DNA of 64,000 nucleotides from Berberis thunbergii (GCA_003290165.1 QNQO01000596.1:124001-188000), one strand, 5' to 3'; positions 38,511 to 50,677 are shown, numbered from the stretch's first letter. Numbers and translations: made by a program. Notes: a model not told the origin generated them from the letters alone.

Positions 38511-39781
38511 AAATGGAATGAGCCCCTATTCGCTAAGCACCATTCATGACTTCATCATATGAGTGTGAGACGCAATATATCAAGTATAAAAGCAAGGTTT
38601 TTACAAGAGCTGTGGAACTGCGTCCACATCAGTTGAAGTGGCGGAACCACCTCCCTGAGTTTAAGGGTCAAGGAGGGTTGCAGAAATGTTATCAGTTTTG
38701 GCAGGCTAATCTGCTTTGCAGTAGACCTCTTAAAAACTGTGTCCTGGGATTTATCATTTATCTACAGCGGAGTTTGGATCATTAAGTACGAAAGCCAAGA
38801 GGTGGGATCTTCATTACAAAACACCCTCTCTTGATTGGAATTAGAAAGACCATCTAATTGACTGTGATGCTTAACCTTAGGTATAGGATGAGGGTTGGGA
38901 ATGGAAGTTGGACAAACACAGGTCTGTTTACCATGTGAATCTTTCTTATCTAAAACTAAAGTATATTCTCATTACTTACGTATTTTGTGCATTCTTTCCC
39001 ATTCACCAAGTTTGGGTCAAAAAGTTGCTCCAAAATATGTTCCTTTTCGTATTCTATGAGAACACATGTTTGGGCTGCCATAGTTAATTGGAGTCATCTA
39101 ATCATCATCCTTTGCATTCTGACCTTGGATTGACCCAGGGTATGAAACTGTTTTCTATTGCTTTAGTGATGTGTGGGTCTTTCCTGGTAATCTGTTGAAT
39201 GTTTACAAAGTCCTGGAGCATGAGTACCTTCATGAAGGTATCAGTAAACTTGTTCTAAACATGCTTCCTGTGCCATTTGTTATACATTGTGGCGAGAAAT
39301 AAATAGAACAGTGGTCAATGAGAACGCGTTTGAATTTTAAAAGGTTTCCAGTCTAAATCAGGATTCTTCTTTGGTGTTGGGGGTCTACAAGAGCACAACT
39401 TAAGAGAGGGATTCATTTTTGAATCATTTTATGGTAGACTAAGATAGGCTTCTCCAAACATATACTAATCTGTGTGTTTGAGTGTTTCATTGTATTATTT
39501 AATCTAATGTTGCCCCATCAAGAAGCTTTGGCCTTTCCATAGTAGTAGCAAATCTCAGTTGCAGTGTTGGCTTATATCTGACGGTATATCACAGCATGTA
39601 TTTTCAAACCATGGCAAATTGAGTCAGAATAACAAGAACAATAAAATAAAGACATGAAACATGGACAACCGAACAATTGGTCAATCAGCATTTTCAGCAA
39701 GGTATGGAGCTGTGTACAAAGAACAATCACAGATATCTTCTCATAAATTACAGTCACAAGTTATAAGTAATACCTTCGCTT
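38511..39781. other. Region between the nested transposons and SEN2
   Basis: Includes a short frame at 38546-38785 (+) and anonymous sequence to 39570. I do not recognise any family. The last few hundred bases are the 3' flank of SEN2. Confidence 0.45.
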
Positions 39782-40510
39782 TTACTGAATTTTAACTAAT
39801 GTTTGATCCTCACGGCTTCGCTTTGCATTCCATCTCGTGATTGTTCGTTCTTCAACAATGAAATTCTCTAAACACGAAGTAGAAGCCAAATCAGAACCAT
39901 TTCTGTTTATGTTGAGAACCAATAATGTTTTGGCAACTCCACCACAAAGGCGAACTGTGCACTGAATATCAGACCATTCCTTCAACCGAAGGTTCCCATC
40001 ACTGTCTGATATAACAAGAACAGCATACTCTGAGTGAACCAGAGAAGGATGGTGACGGTAGGCCACAAAGTCCACCCCATACTGACACCCCGATCTCAAT
40101 ACCCAGTTTTTCGATCGAAGATGAGAGTACGCCCTATAGAAATCAGGAAATAGATTTCTCTTTGACTTCATGGACTCCCATAGATCATTCTGTTTATGGA
40201 GACACTTATCTTCCCCATAAATTTCAAGACAGTTTAAAGAATGGCACAAGTAAAAAGCCTCCTCCAAAGTCAAGTGAAACATTTGATTATCCTGATTAGC
40301 TGAAATAACAGGGCAGCCAAAACAGGCTCGCTTGAGTAGGTCAGCTTGCTCATCCCCAACTTCAAGAATTACCACAGAGTCCCAAAGAAGCCCACGTGCT
40401 CTCGACTCAATTAAAGAAGATTGAAGATGTGCAATTATGTTTGACATGGGATCTGCCAGTGCAGTAGCTTTTGCACCTTTGTGCTTCCATCTTGGCCCAG
40501 AAACTAGCAT
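39782..40510 (-). CDS. SEN2: tRNA-splicing endonuclease catalytic subunit Sen2
   Basis: A single coding exon of 242 residues. The enzyme cuts introns out of precursor tRNAs as the SEN complex. The C-terminal nuclease domain (about 120-205) carries the catalytic triad: Tyr144 in GCQYGVDFVAYRHHP, His159 in SLVHSEYAV and Lys194 in GVAKTLLVLN. The N-terminus GPRWKHKGAKATALADPMS matches the plant form (MAPRWKWKGAEAKALAEP) and total length is normal for plant SEN2. The first ATG is at 40510, directly after CTATTTCAG, which looks like a splice acceptor, so a 5'-leader intron probably lies upstream (40511 onward). Five residues (MLVSG) precede the conserved PRW. Stop TAA is at 39784-39782. All catalytic residues are intact. 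Confidence 0.93.
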   Translation of the reverse strand: MLVSGPRWKHKGAKATALADPMSNIIAHLQSSLIESRARGLLWDSVVILEVGDEQADLLKRACFGCPVISANQDNQMFHLTLEEAFYLCHSLNCLEIYGEDKCLHKQNDLWESMKSKRNLFPDFYRAYSHLRSKNWVLRSGCQYGVDFVAYRHHPSLVHSEYAVLVISDSDGNLRLKEWSDIQCTVRLCGGVAKTLLVLNINRNGSDLASTSCLENFIVEERTITRWNAKRSREDQTLVKIQ

Positions 40511-41579
40511 ACTGAAATAGAGGGGATATAAGTTACATAAAATTAAGGGAGAGAATTTTCAACATAAACTGAATAATAACAAGAACCATATGAAAAGCAA
40601 GACAAAACTACTAGGAATACAATGCGAGGTCATCAATTACCACTAGCGAGCCGGAAGCACTGCCCACCCGAACATTGCTAGCCTTTTTGTTTTTATTTAT
40701 TTGTTTTTTTATTATCTATTTATAGTTATTTATTGTTGGTCCACTTTCTTCAAAAGTAAAAATAAGCCTTCAAGGCGTGTAAAACTTAATATTACTATTG
40801 CTGATCAAGAACAAAAGAACAAGGAAATTTCTTGGTTTTACAGTACCCAACTACCACATGTGTTCAATTATTCAACTCTTTAGAGCTTCGAGAACTGTCT
40901 TTTTGTTTTTTGTTTTTTTTTTCTTTCTTATGAGTAACAGACAAATATTTAATAAAGAGATGATCTTGCGAGCGTGATAAACTCATGGACCAAAAACAGG
41001 AACATGATAACAATGGATTACTTTCTTACATGTTTAACTTACCATTGAACATATAAGACTGAAAAGGAGTGTCCCTAAGCCCCCACCCCCACAACTCAGG
41101 GAGACCAAAACAATGCATAAGGCTCTTACCTAAACTTCAAAGCTTAAGCCTTAATGTTAAAAGGGATAGCCTCGCCTTGAATCTCAACATTAATCACAAG
41201 CCTCAAATAATTTTAAAAACAATGCTTTTGGAACTAACATGGAACTTTTAAATAATCTCCTTTTTCAAGGATTTTCTACTATAAGTTTTGTTCATTCGAT
41301 ACAGTAATCCAAAAGATGAAAGAAAGGAGATTAAATCCTTAAAAGCCTTACCGTGTTGCAGACATGGAAGTGTTGTTGTCATCAACTTTCTCATTTGTGC
41401 AGCTCAACATTTTCTACCATACAACAGAAAATTCACTGAATACAAGGAAGGGAACTTTAACACACTGCTTCAGCACTTAATTTGAAGGCAGTGGACTCTG
41501 TCCAAACAATTCAAATGAAAAAAATCAGTGCCTCCTATATGAAACAATCGCCAATGAACACATAAAACACAGTTTAAAC
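40511..41579. other. SEN2 upstream region
   Basis: AT-rich sequence with poly-T runs (about 40900-40925). It probably contains the SEN2 leader intron and promoter. No other coding exon was recognised. Confidence 0.4.
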
Positions 41580-42429
41580 TAGGGGTGGGCACGGCCCGGA
41601 TCGGTTCCAAATTTGGAGGAACCTAACTCGAACCGTTTAAAATTAACGGATCCGGTCCGGTCCGGATCCCCTCATTTTGAACATTGGAACCAAACCTAAC
41701 TCGAACCGTTTGGAACGGTCTGGTTCCTACGGTTCCAAATCTAAGTTGATTATGTTTTACACAAGCAAATGTCACACTGCATCTGTATATGAAAGATTAT
41801 AGTTACTCAAATCTAAGTTGATTATGTCTTACACAAGCTGCAAGCAGCAACAGGCCAGATATAGCAACACAGAATTCACTAATTCACTAATTCAAAGCAA
41901 CACAGAATTCACTAAATCAGAATTCAATAATTCAGAACAGCAGCAACACAGAATTCACTAATCTACAACTTAAAACCAGATATAGCAAGCAACAACAACT
42001 GCAGCATGCAGCAGCAACAAACAACTGCAGCAGGAACAGGAACAGGAACAGGACGTATAAAACTTGTCTAAATTTGAAAAATGGAATCAATTTTTGTAAT
42101 TGACAACTTTCAGTGATAACGAAAAAATGATGTTTATATCCACTGATCAATTGTGAAGAGAACAGGAAGATGAATCAATGCCATATTAGCTGGAATCAAC
42201 TTGAAAGTCACTGAGTCGGCCAAAATCGATTCTAGAATATGAGGGACCAAATGGGATTCTTCTACTTCCCATATTTCTTATTTCTAAGAACACGACGCCC
42301 GATTACCAGAAAAAGAAGCAGAGTAAAATGATATTAGAATACAGACCAACGTCATTTATGCTATTACAAATGAGGGACTCAAATTAACATTGCTTAAAAA
42401 TCTCTGAACAGATTTAACAAAATCACTCC

Positions 42430-42803
42430 CCAGGATCTTCATGCAGAAAAAGACTCTGCATCGTCCAATGATGAAAAGATGTCCATCTTTAGCAAATAAG
42501 TAAAAGTATACTTTCCAGGTCCCCATCACTGCTAGATGACCAGCAGATTGCAGTGTATGCGGACCCCCATATGAGTCCATGAAATCTATGCGTCTATCAA
42601 GTGTATGGATATATGAGTTTCTTTGCAACAATACATAAAATCAAAACACTTGCAAAATGAAAATTATCCACAATACTTACATTTATTGCTGTTGCTTGTT
42701 CAAATTGACGCCTTGCTTCCAAATATTTCGGATTGACATGTATCCCATGTGCTGGACGAGGTGAAGGAGATTCATCAGATCTCAAAGATGCTGAAGCACA
42801 TGA
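42430..42803 (-). pseudogene. Captured exon fragments of an unidentified gene
   Basis: Minus strand. Segment A, 42803-42681 (acceptor TTCAG, donor GTAAGT, exactly 41 codons), reads [20 protein letters not shown] then [20 protein letters not shown]. Segment B, ending near 42507 at a GTATAC donor, reads [20 protein letters not shown] then HTLQSAGHLAVMGTWK. A possible segment C after GATGCAG (about 42460) reads SLFLHEDPGE before a stop. A ends in phase 0 but B is open only in a different phase after its best acceptor, so the reading frame seems broken. The compositions look like real protein, but I cannot name the gene. It lies entirely within the hAT-like element. Confidence 0.5.
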
Positions 42804-43095
42804 CTGAAGAAGAATTTTTTAGTTGATTCTTCTTCTACAGATCAGTTCTTCAATCGAGATGGGAAGAGAAGACCGGAGAGGATGCGGCTGTGCGGCTACA
42901 GAAAAGAGAGGGGAAGAGAAGAAGACCAGAGAGGAGAGGATGCGGCGGCCTGCGGCTTGTGCTTGTGCTTGTGCAAGTGCAACTTGTGCTTGTGCGGCCT
43001 GCGGGTTTAGTTTCTAATTCTACAAAAATTCTAGGGAACGAGGGAAGGGGCGACCCATCGGCCTCGAGAAGAGCGACATCGCGCATTTTTTCTAA

Positions 43096-43490
43096 TACGG
43101 CTGAAAAAAACTGATCAAATCGACTAAACCGATCGATTCGGTTCGGATCAGTTTTGGTTTTAAAAAATTCAAAACCGAAGTGGTCGGATCGATTTTCGGT
43201 TTCAACGTGATTTTAACCGACCAAACCGAACCGATCGAATATATATAATAAATAATATATTTTTTAATATAAATAATATAATATGTTTAAAATAGTCGGT
43301 CGGTTCGATTTTATTTCGGTTTCGGTTTGATTTTAGTTGGTTCGGTTCAGTTACGGTTTGCATAAATTATAATCGGTTCGGTTTCGGATTGGTTTTGTTA
43401 ATGGTCGATTCGGTTTCGGTTTGAAAATTTTAAAACCGACCTAGATCGGTTTGGTTCACGATTTGGGTGAAAATCGGTTTTTCAGCCCTA
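43096..43490. mobile_element. hAT MITE, nested, with perfect 8-bp target duplication
   Basis: Ends TACGGCTGAAAAAAAC at left and (reverse complement) TAGGGCTGAAAAACCG at right. Flanked by ttttctaa on both sides (43088-43095, 43491-43498). The interior is made of short CGGTTCGGTTT-like tracts in inverted arms with an AT-rich centre. It belongs to the same family as 57749-58178. Confidence 0.85.
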
Positions 43491-43689
43491 TTTTCTAACT
43501 TCAAGTCCTCAACTTCCTATTTAGGTTTAGTTGTAATGTAATTGTGATTTGAACGGGTCCAACCCAGACCGTTTCTTTAAAAATAATAGGAATCGGGTTC
43601 GGACCGTATCCAAAAACACAAAATTAAAATTTGAAAACAGTTCGGTTCGATTTGAATCCGCGGATCCTCGACCCGTTTGTCCACTCCTA

Positions 43690-45703
43690 ATTTAAACGGA
43701 ATGTAAACACAGGTGGTAGTAAATAATCTCCAAGGCCCCAAAAAAAATTTGTCAGAAACTTGATGCCTCCGTAAAATTCAACATAAGGAAACAACGTTAA
43801 AAGTAAACTAGGGCTGAAAGCTTGAAACTTTAGTGGCTTAGGAATTGTTTATCCAAGCCCAGCCAAAGTGTGTTGAGGGGATTCACCAAGTTGTTGGGTT
43901 ATTCGTTAATTCGTTTCATATGTTATGTAAGTTCATTATAATTTAGCATCAGTTTTGCTTTGTGGTTTTATGGACTTTACTAATCATACAAGTAGCTTTT
44001 TCAAACAAACATTACAAATGTAGCTTCTTCTTTTTTATTTACATTTTGTTAATGGAATTTGTTTATACAAACATATTAGCTAAGTTTATTGTGTTAGCTC
44101 ATCTGCTCAATTATGTAAATATGGAAACTTCATTTAAAGTTCACAAACAAACAATCATATAAAGATAAAGTAATTATGTATTCTTATGACCTAAGTAACA
44201 AGTTCTGAATAAATAAGTAAGCTTGACAAATAATCAAATACTATGTCAATCCCAGTTAAGGGTAAGAGGAGTTCAATGGTGCAAACAGTGAGAAGCTAAA
44301 GGAGGTGGTGTTCGATAGAGACCGAAGGCTCTGCAAGAAGAAGAAAGAAAGTGGTGTGATGGAATATAGACAAGCACAAAACCCTGTGGTAACATATAGC
44401 AGCTCCTCGTAAAAATACTAACATTCATGGATACAAGATAGGATATTAATTACTTCGTAAAAGGATTGGGGACAATTATAGAGGCCCGGGATAGGCCCAC
44501 TTCTAAGGAAGCATAAGCGGGTCTCGGGTCCAGGCCCAAACGAATCAAAGCCCAAATTCAAGCCCGTCACACGTTCTCTCATTAAGAAGAAGAACGTTAC
44601 ACCAAGAAAGAGCCGTGGAGGGACCTACGCCTCCACGAACGCATCTCCATTAAGGAGGAGACTGTTGCTAAAACATCTCCTTCCGTTGCACCTCACATGC
44701 TTAATCACGCAGAGTTTTACAACCATTATAAAAGGTAAAAGGAACTTTCGACAAATGTATGTAACTTTAACTAAGTTTTGTCCAGAATTACTTCCTTCTT
44801 CCAACAGAGTTACTGACTTAAGCATTGAAGTGCCGTCGCCCACCAAAAAAGTAGATTTTAGCAGTCTAACAGTGGTTTTGCAGGTCAAACTCACAGGATG
44901 ACGATTTTTAACGCAACAATAACACATAAATTACTTTCAATTCAATGTCAAGATATATATGCAAAATGTATAAGAAAAATAGAGTCTTAAAAAAAAAAAT
45001 TATTTAATTTTTTTTTTATTTTTTTTATTTTTTTACGAACTAGAAGTATTAAAAAATAATAATAATCAAAAACTCGCCTGGAAGTATAAGAAATATGTAT
45101 AAAATATATATTCTTCGTTGGCCCCCATAGTTTTCAATTCTCGTCTAACCCCCATGACCATGAAGTCAATGTCGTGACCAACTTTTTCCATCCAACAATT
45201 TTCAAATGGCCAAAATACCTTTCACTTGATGCACATGTCAAAGTTCATCCAATTCAATTAAATTTAACTACAAATTTTATCATCAAATGGAGATCGAGAG
45301 ATACCACACCAAAATATTATCTCTTCCATTGAAAGAACAAAGTTTTTTTTTTTTTTTTGTTAAGGCATCAAGCGTATAAAAATAAATAATAGCATCATCA
45401 AAGAAGTTCCCATGCTTCTCTAATGGAATCCCTGAGATCTCTTCATCTGTAGGTAGATGTGCCTTTTTCATGGCATTTTCTTTGAAATTGGGACGTGTAT
45501 GTGTATCTACTTTTAGAGCCTGTGGTTGAGTTGGTGGATGGATGTAGGCGAAGATGAGAAGATGGGAGGAAGAGGACGAAAGGCAGTATTGTTAGTCATC
45601 TGATGGTATCAATGAGCAAAAATTTTGGCGTCACAAAGTAAATGTCTCAATGAAATTGACCTTGCACTCCATTGTTTTTGTTGGTAGAAGTGAAAATCCT
45701 TTA
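43690..45703. other. Intergenic region with transposon relics
   Basis: Holds a possible solo LTR (44478-44905), AT-rich sequence with A/T runs near 44985-45060, and anonymous DNA. No host gene was recognised. Confidence 0.4.
44478..44905 (+). mobile_element. Possible solo LTR relic
   Basis: Contains, in order, a CCCGGG-rich start with aggcccac repeats, a cattataaaaggtaaaagg promoter-like site (about 44723), and ctgacttaagcattgaagtgccgtc followed by ttttgcaggtcaa. This layout resembles plant gypsy LTRs, in which ACTTGAGCGTCGGAGTGCC..TTGCAGG follows the TATA box. No partner LTR, internal region or target duplication was found. Confidence 0.35.
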
Positions 45704-46151
45704 GGGCTCGTTTGGTTACTCGATGGAATGGGAATGGGAATGGGAATGGGAATGGGAATGGGAATGGGAATGAGAATGGTAATAGGAATAGTAATGGTAA
45801 TGGGAATGAGAATGGTAATGGGGATGGTAATGGGAATATGTATGTTTGGTATACTTTTAAAATGGTAAGGTGGTAATGTAAAATTTATTTCCAAAAATAC
45901 CCTCACTTAGTTAAAATGGGGGAGGGTGAGGAGGATAAAATGGTCATTATTTAACTTTGACCATTACAATGGGAATGGTAATGGCCATTCATAGGGGGGG
46001 AGGTGGGAATGGCCATTACAACCAAATCTGTAATGGGAATGACCATTACGATGGTTTTATGTGATACCAAACGCAGGAATGCCTTTGACCCATTACATTG
46101 TAATGGTCAAACCATTACATTACGACAGTCAATGGCTAACCAAACACGCCC
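45704..46151. mobile_element. Tourist-like (PIF/Harbinger) MITE with GGGAAT repeats
   Basis: The left end GGGCTCGTTTGGTTACTCG (45704) and the reverse complement of the right end, GGGCGTGTTTGGTTAGCCA (46151), are inverted. The target TTA is duplicated (45701-45703, 46152-46154). The interior has a GGGAAT/GGTAAT hexamer array at about 45728-45840 and several inverted CATTAC/GTAATG segments. The ORFs across it are only translated hexamer repeats. Confidence 0.8.
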
Positions 46152-47907
46152 TTAGAGGCATGCTCTCATATGGAATGAAATAACCTGAAATGCGCTAAAG
46201 CCCCGAAGACTAGCTATCTGTGTAGCCTTCTAAACACCCCAAAGAGCAACATTTTCGCACTTTCGGTTCCTAGAGAAATAGATTGGATCTCTTGCTCCAA
46301 TTCTATATTGGAAAAATTATTTGTTGTAGATCAAAGATATACCCCCAGCCCATCATTTTGTTTTTCCCCCAAAAAGAATATTTAGGTAGAAATATTGAGA
46401 TCAGCAACTCTGACGCCAATGCAATAAGATTTGCACAAATGATGCATGTCATACCATGTAAACTAACTAGATACCTCCCGGTTTTTTTTGGTTTTGGGAA
46501 AAGGCAAAACTCTAGCCCACTTGTTAAAGCTTGAATAGGATAGCAAAAGTGGTGATAATGGATTGGAATGGCAGTCCTCAGACTTTCGACAATGATAATC
46601 TTTATACTTGGAAAGTTCAGTTAAATATCGAAAATTCTAAAAAGCACCGCTTTTTTACCTGGAAAATTGCCTGGATGGTGCCAAGCACGTGCACCATCCC
46701 ACGTGCCAGTCACGTGCCAAGAAAAGTTGGGGAAAAAAAAAACCAATCGAAACCAACTCTGATTGAAACCCTAGATCCATTTTTTGCCTCAGTTTTTGCC
46801 TCTTTCTCACATAAACCCTAGCTCCAATCGGCTTCTCTCTTTCTCATAAAGCCTACGTCCAGAGGAGATTGAAACCCTAGATCCAATCACGCAAGAAACC
46901 AATCGGCTTCACCTGCAACTGCGAGATCGCACGGCGACAAATTGTAAATCGACAGAGTCGACAGAGAAAGCATTTGGGTTCCATCTTTCGCATAAACCCT
47001 AGAATTTCCACTTTCGATAGGAATCTTCGTGAGGCTGCTACGGGTTAGGAATCTTCGCAAGCGAGGTATAATGAAAAATTTTGGAATTTGTGTTTTGAAC
47101 TTGCACTTCAGTGAATGCTATTTCTTTGTTAAGTGAATGTTATTTCATTCTTTTTGTTGTTATCAATATGAATTTCTGGAATGCTATTTCATTCTTTTTG
47201 TTGTTATCAATATGAATTTCTGGAATGCTATTTCAATTTCTGGAATGCTATTTCTTTGTTAAGTGAATGCTATTTCTTTGTTAAGTGAATGCTATTTCAA
47301 TTTCTGGAATGCTATTTCAATTGTAAATCAAGCACTTCCTTGTTTTCAGAAATGAAGATGATGGTTTTTCAGTGGATTTGCTCTGAATTTTCAGTGGACT
47401 TCCTTGTTTTTCAATTGTAAATAAACACAATTCATTTGTTGTTAGCAATATGAATTTTCAGTGGATTTTCTCTGAATTTTCAGTGCATAATCAAAGAAAC
47501 TAATCCATTCAAATTTCAAACAAGAAAAGGAATATATATCATGGAGTTGCTATATATCATTGCGTGTGTCTTTCACTTGGTGTTATTCTCCTACAAGTTA
47601 AACATAGTTGATGAATCAGATTGGATCATATAAATCTTTTTGACTGGTTCTTTGTCTGGGCAAGATGATGTTGATTATGTTTAAAGTGCATGAATGTAGG
47701 CTTATATCATGGAGTTGCCATATATCATTGGTGAATTAGGCTTTCAAATGGGAAAAGTATAGAAGTTCAGAGTAAAAAAAAAAAACCAATCTTGATTATG
47801 TTTAAAGTGCATGAATGTGTCATAATTATGTTTAAAGTGCATGAATGTAAAAAAAAACCAATCTTGGTTTAGAGCCAACTAACATCTGTTACTTTGCCAA
47901 CTCAGGA

Positions 47908-48288
47908 ATGGCATACGTAGCTTATGTTGTTTATCGTGGGCATGTACCTGGCATTTATGTTACTTGGTCAAGTTGCGCACTACAAGTAAACGAGTACACG
48001 GATGCTGTCTACAAGGGTTTCAATTCTATTGAAGAAGCGGTTGAAGATTATGAAATGTGGAAGGAGCAGGAGGCGAGAAGAGAAAGAGAACAAGCGTCGA
48101 GAAGAGAAAGAGAACAAGCGTCGAGAAGAGAAAGAGAACAAGCATCGAGAAGAGAGCACCAATCAAGAACAAGAACAAGGGAGTCAATAACAAATGACAG
48201 TGAAGAAGTGGTGGACCAACCCAATAATGCTCCCGAGGGTCGTCGCAATCAAGCTCATGAAAGTCAACTGAACGATACTGGGCTTTAA
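47908..48288 (+). CDS. Small RNase H1 N-terminal (viroplasmin-type) domain protein
   Basis: A 126-codon frame whose residues 3-48 (YVAYVVYRGHVPGIYVTW ... QVNEYTDAVYKGFNSIEEA) match the RNA:DNA-hybrid-binding domain at the N-terminus of RNase H1. The same fold occurs in caulimovirus P6-type proteins and in many small plant proteins of unknown role. No RNase H catalytic domain follows. Residues 57-80 are a perfect threefold RREREQAS repeat, encoded by 24-bp tandem repeats (48076-48147), with a long charged helix before and after. The ATG is 2 bp after ccaactcag, which looks like a splice acceptor, so an upstream leader exon (about 46740-47065, AACCCTAG-rich) may exist. The setting inside a possible TIR element suggests a transposon-borne gene. 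Expression is unknown. Confidence 0.55.
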   Translation: MAYVAYVVYRGHVPGIYVTWSSCALQVNEYTDAVYKGFNSIEEAVEDYEMWKEQEARREREQASRREREQASRREREQASRREHQSRTRTRESITNDSEEVVDQPNNAPEGRRNQAHESQLNDTGL

Positions 48289-48369
48289 CTAAGGACCTTA
48301 TCAACAGTATATTAGTAGTAGTTTTAGTAATTCTTGTACTTTTGTTTTTTAAGGTCTTAGATAGTATGT

Positions 48370-49560
48370 GAGATGTAATTGAATATGTTTTGGATGGTAA
48401 ATGAATTTGAATATCTTGGATGATATATAGTGCTATGTTTTTATGTATGGTGCTATGAATGAATATGTTGAATGAATGAATATGTTGAATGGTGCTATGT
48501 TGAATGGTTCTATGAATGAATGAATATGTTGAATGGTGCTATGGATGGTAAATGAAGATGTTGAATGAATATGTTTTTATGTTTTCGGAATATAGTTGCT
48601 GCCTTCTAAGCCCAGAAACTGTCAGGAAATGCTATGTTGCATTTAAATGCATAAAATGCATTGTTGCTGTCAGGAAATGCCCAGAAACTGTCAGGAATAT
48701 AGTTGCTGTCTTCAGAATTGCAGGAAATGCTATTATGCATAAAATGCAGGAAATGATATCAAAATTGCAGTGTTTCTGTCTTCATAGCAGGAAAATTCTG
48801 TGTTTGCATAAAATTGCATTGTTGCTGTCTTATAAGCCCATAAAAGGAAATGCTATGTTGCATTTAAATGCTATATAAATCTATGTTGCAGGAAATGCTA
48901 TCAGAATTGCAGGAAAGTTGCAGGAAATGCTATCACAATTGCAGGAAATGCTATATAAATCTGACAGTGTTTGCTATATTATCAGGAAATGCTATGTGTT
49001 GCAATGTTTCCAGTGTTTATGTTGCTATGTGCTGAATGAATTGAGTTCCTCATGACAGAGTTTCTATCAGAATTGCTATCAGAATTGTTGATAGAGTTCC
49101 TGATGAAATTTGCAATAACATATCTGAAACAATTTCTGACAGAGTTTCTGATTGTGTTGAAATTTCTGATGAAAATTCATATGAAAATTCTGGCAGTTTC
49201 TGATAAAAAATTTCTGTGAAAGTTTATGGACAGATGAAGATTAGCATGAATAGTGGGAATTTTTTCTTGAAAAAACACTGAAAATTTTCTGAAAAAACAA
49301 TGATAAACACTGATAAAAACACTGAGATACATAGCAAATTATATAGCAAATTTCTGACAGTAAAAATTTCTGATAAACACTGATAATTACATTTGCAATA
49401 TCTGATAAAAACACTGATAAAAATTCCAAAAAGTAAACACTGGAAAAACTGAAAAAACACTGGAAATTACATAGCAAATTATACGAGTTTACACTCTGAA
49501 AAACTGAAATTACACCCTGAAAACCCGACATTACACCCTGAAACACTGAAAATTACATGA
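48370..49560. repeat. Low-complexity region of short diverged repeats
   Basis: 48380-48560 consists of gaatatgttgaatg-type units. 48600-49060 consists of aggaaatgctat and ttgcaggaaatgct units. 49060-49560 consists of tttctgac/aaacactgataaaaa units. The period is irregular. It looks like locally expanded, slipped sequence; the reading frames across it are shadows. Confidence 0.6.
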
Positions 49561-50677
49561 AACTCATGACTTGCAACAATGAAACTGCATGAACTGGATC
49601 CTCAACGCTTCCATATGTCTGACACTATGTTTGAATGATCTCTTTCAGGGTTGGAGAATTCATTTGCAATATCTGTACAATCTCTGTACGACTCCATGTC
49701 GTTGCTAGAAGTTGGTCGCTGCAAAAATAAATGATTAAGGCTTACAATCTTCTAATGTATCCATCCCTGAAAATATGAAAAATTCAACACAAGCAAAACC
49801 CCATTAAATCTCTAATACTACTATACTGAAGTTAACAATAATATATACTGAAGCAAAATCCCATTATTTATTTGAGTAATGAGGTTATAGATTTTTATTG
49901 TTAAAATCTCTATTGTTTAGAATGTGGTTGAAGATTAGAATTAGCTTTTTTTATAATTTCAACTCAAACATTTTTAATATAGTTAATCTGCAAAAACATT
50001 AATTTGTGGTTCTACAAACCCTAGAAGTTCCTATTTGTCGATTAGGGATAGCATTTCCTTCCTATTTTAACTTAACATTTTATTGATCTATTTTAAAGAT
50101 GAAATTGATTCGGTTTGGTTGAATCAGAGTGAAAAGCACCAAATTGATTCGGTTTGGTTGAAAGAAAGGGATAGCATTTCAAAATCAAAAGGAGAGAGAG
50201 AAATGGGGAAAAATATCTTTGTGTAGTGTTCTTCTTGGATTGGATTACACAAATAGATCTAGTGTTCTTCTTTTCTGGAAATTTGGATTGTAGTGTTCTT
50301 CTGTGAAATTTCGATGGTTGTTCTTCTTCTCTGTCGAGATTTGGGTTGTTTGTGTTTTTTTTTTTTTTTTTTTTTTCTCACCTTAATCGCACGTGCCTAG
50401 CACCATCCGGTTGAAATACCGGTGCGCCCTAGCAAAGCTCGTTAAATAATATATAACAGATACGCTCAAAATATCGTTTTAGGCCACATCAAATGCACAA
50501 TATATAGACTTTGAACTCCCCTGGTGATCCTTCTTTTAGAAGCTCAAATTGTCAAATGGCATCCCTTAGTTCTTGGACTAGCAAGATAAGGTTGCGCATT
50601 GAAGTTTTTCTTGTGCTAATATTTGAATGGTAATCTCTGAAACTGAACACTAGCATCATAGTATTTCATTTACAGAG

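Larger units (their letters stand above)
41580..43689 (-). mobile_element. hAT-like element carrying exon-like host sequence
   Basis: The left end TAGGGGTGGGCACGG (41580) and the reverse complement of the right end, TAGGAGTGGACAAACGGG (43689), are inverted. The flanks gtttaaac (41572-41579) and atttaaac (43690-43697) are an 8-bp target duplication with one mismatch, the hAT length. Inside, on the minus strand, are spliceable exon-like segments (42803-42681 and neighbours), a GC-rich segment (42850-43085), and a younger 395-bp hAT MITE (43096-43490). No transposase is visible, so it is non-autonomous and appears to have captured host DNA. Confidence 0.65.
46637..50432 (+). mobile_element. Candidate TIR element around a viroplasmin-domain frame
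   Basis: The left segment CTAAAAAGCACCG ... GGATGGTGCCAAGCACGTGC (46637-46692) and the reverse complement of the right segment, CTAGGGCGCACCGG ... GGATGGTGCTAGGCACGTGC (50432-50387), resemble each other, especially in the CACCGG and GGATGGTGC..GCACGTGC parts. No clear target duplication was found. Between them are a leader-like AACCCTAG-rich region, the frame at 47908-48288 and a 1.2-kb low-complexity stretch. The element is proposed, not proven. Confidence 0.4.

Noticed and set aside
38546..38785. 79-codon plus-strand frame right of the Pack-MULE-like element
   Set aside because: Some coding-like wording but no family match and no supported exon borders; left unassigned.
45631..45906. Frames rich in Ile-Pro or Met-Gly repeats
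   Set aside because: They only translate the GGGAAT hexamer array of the Tourist-like MITE.
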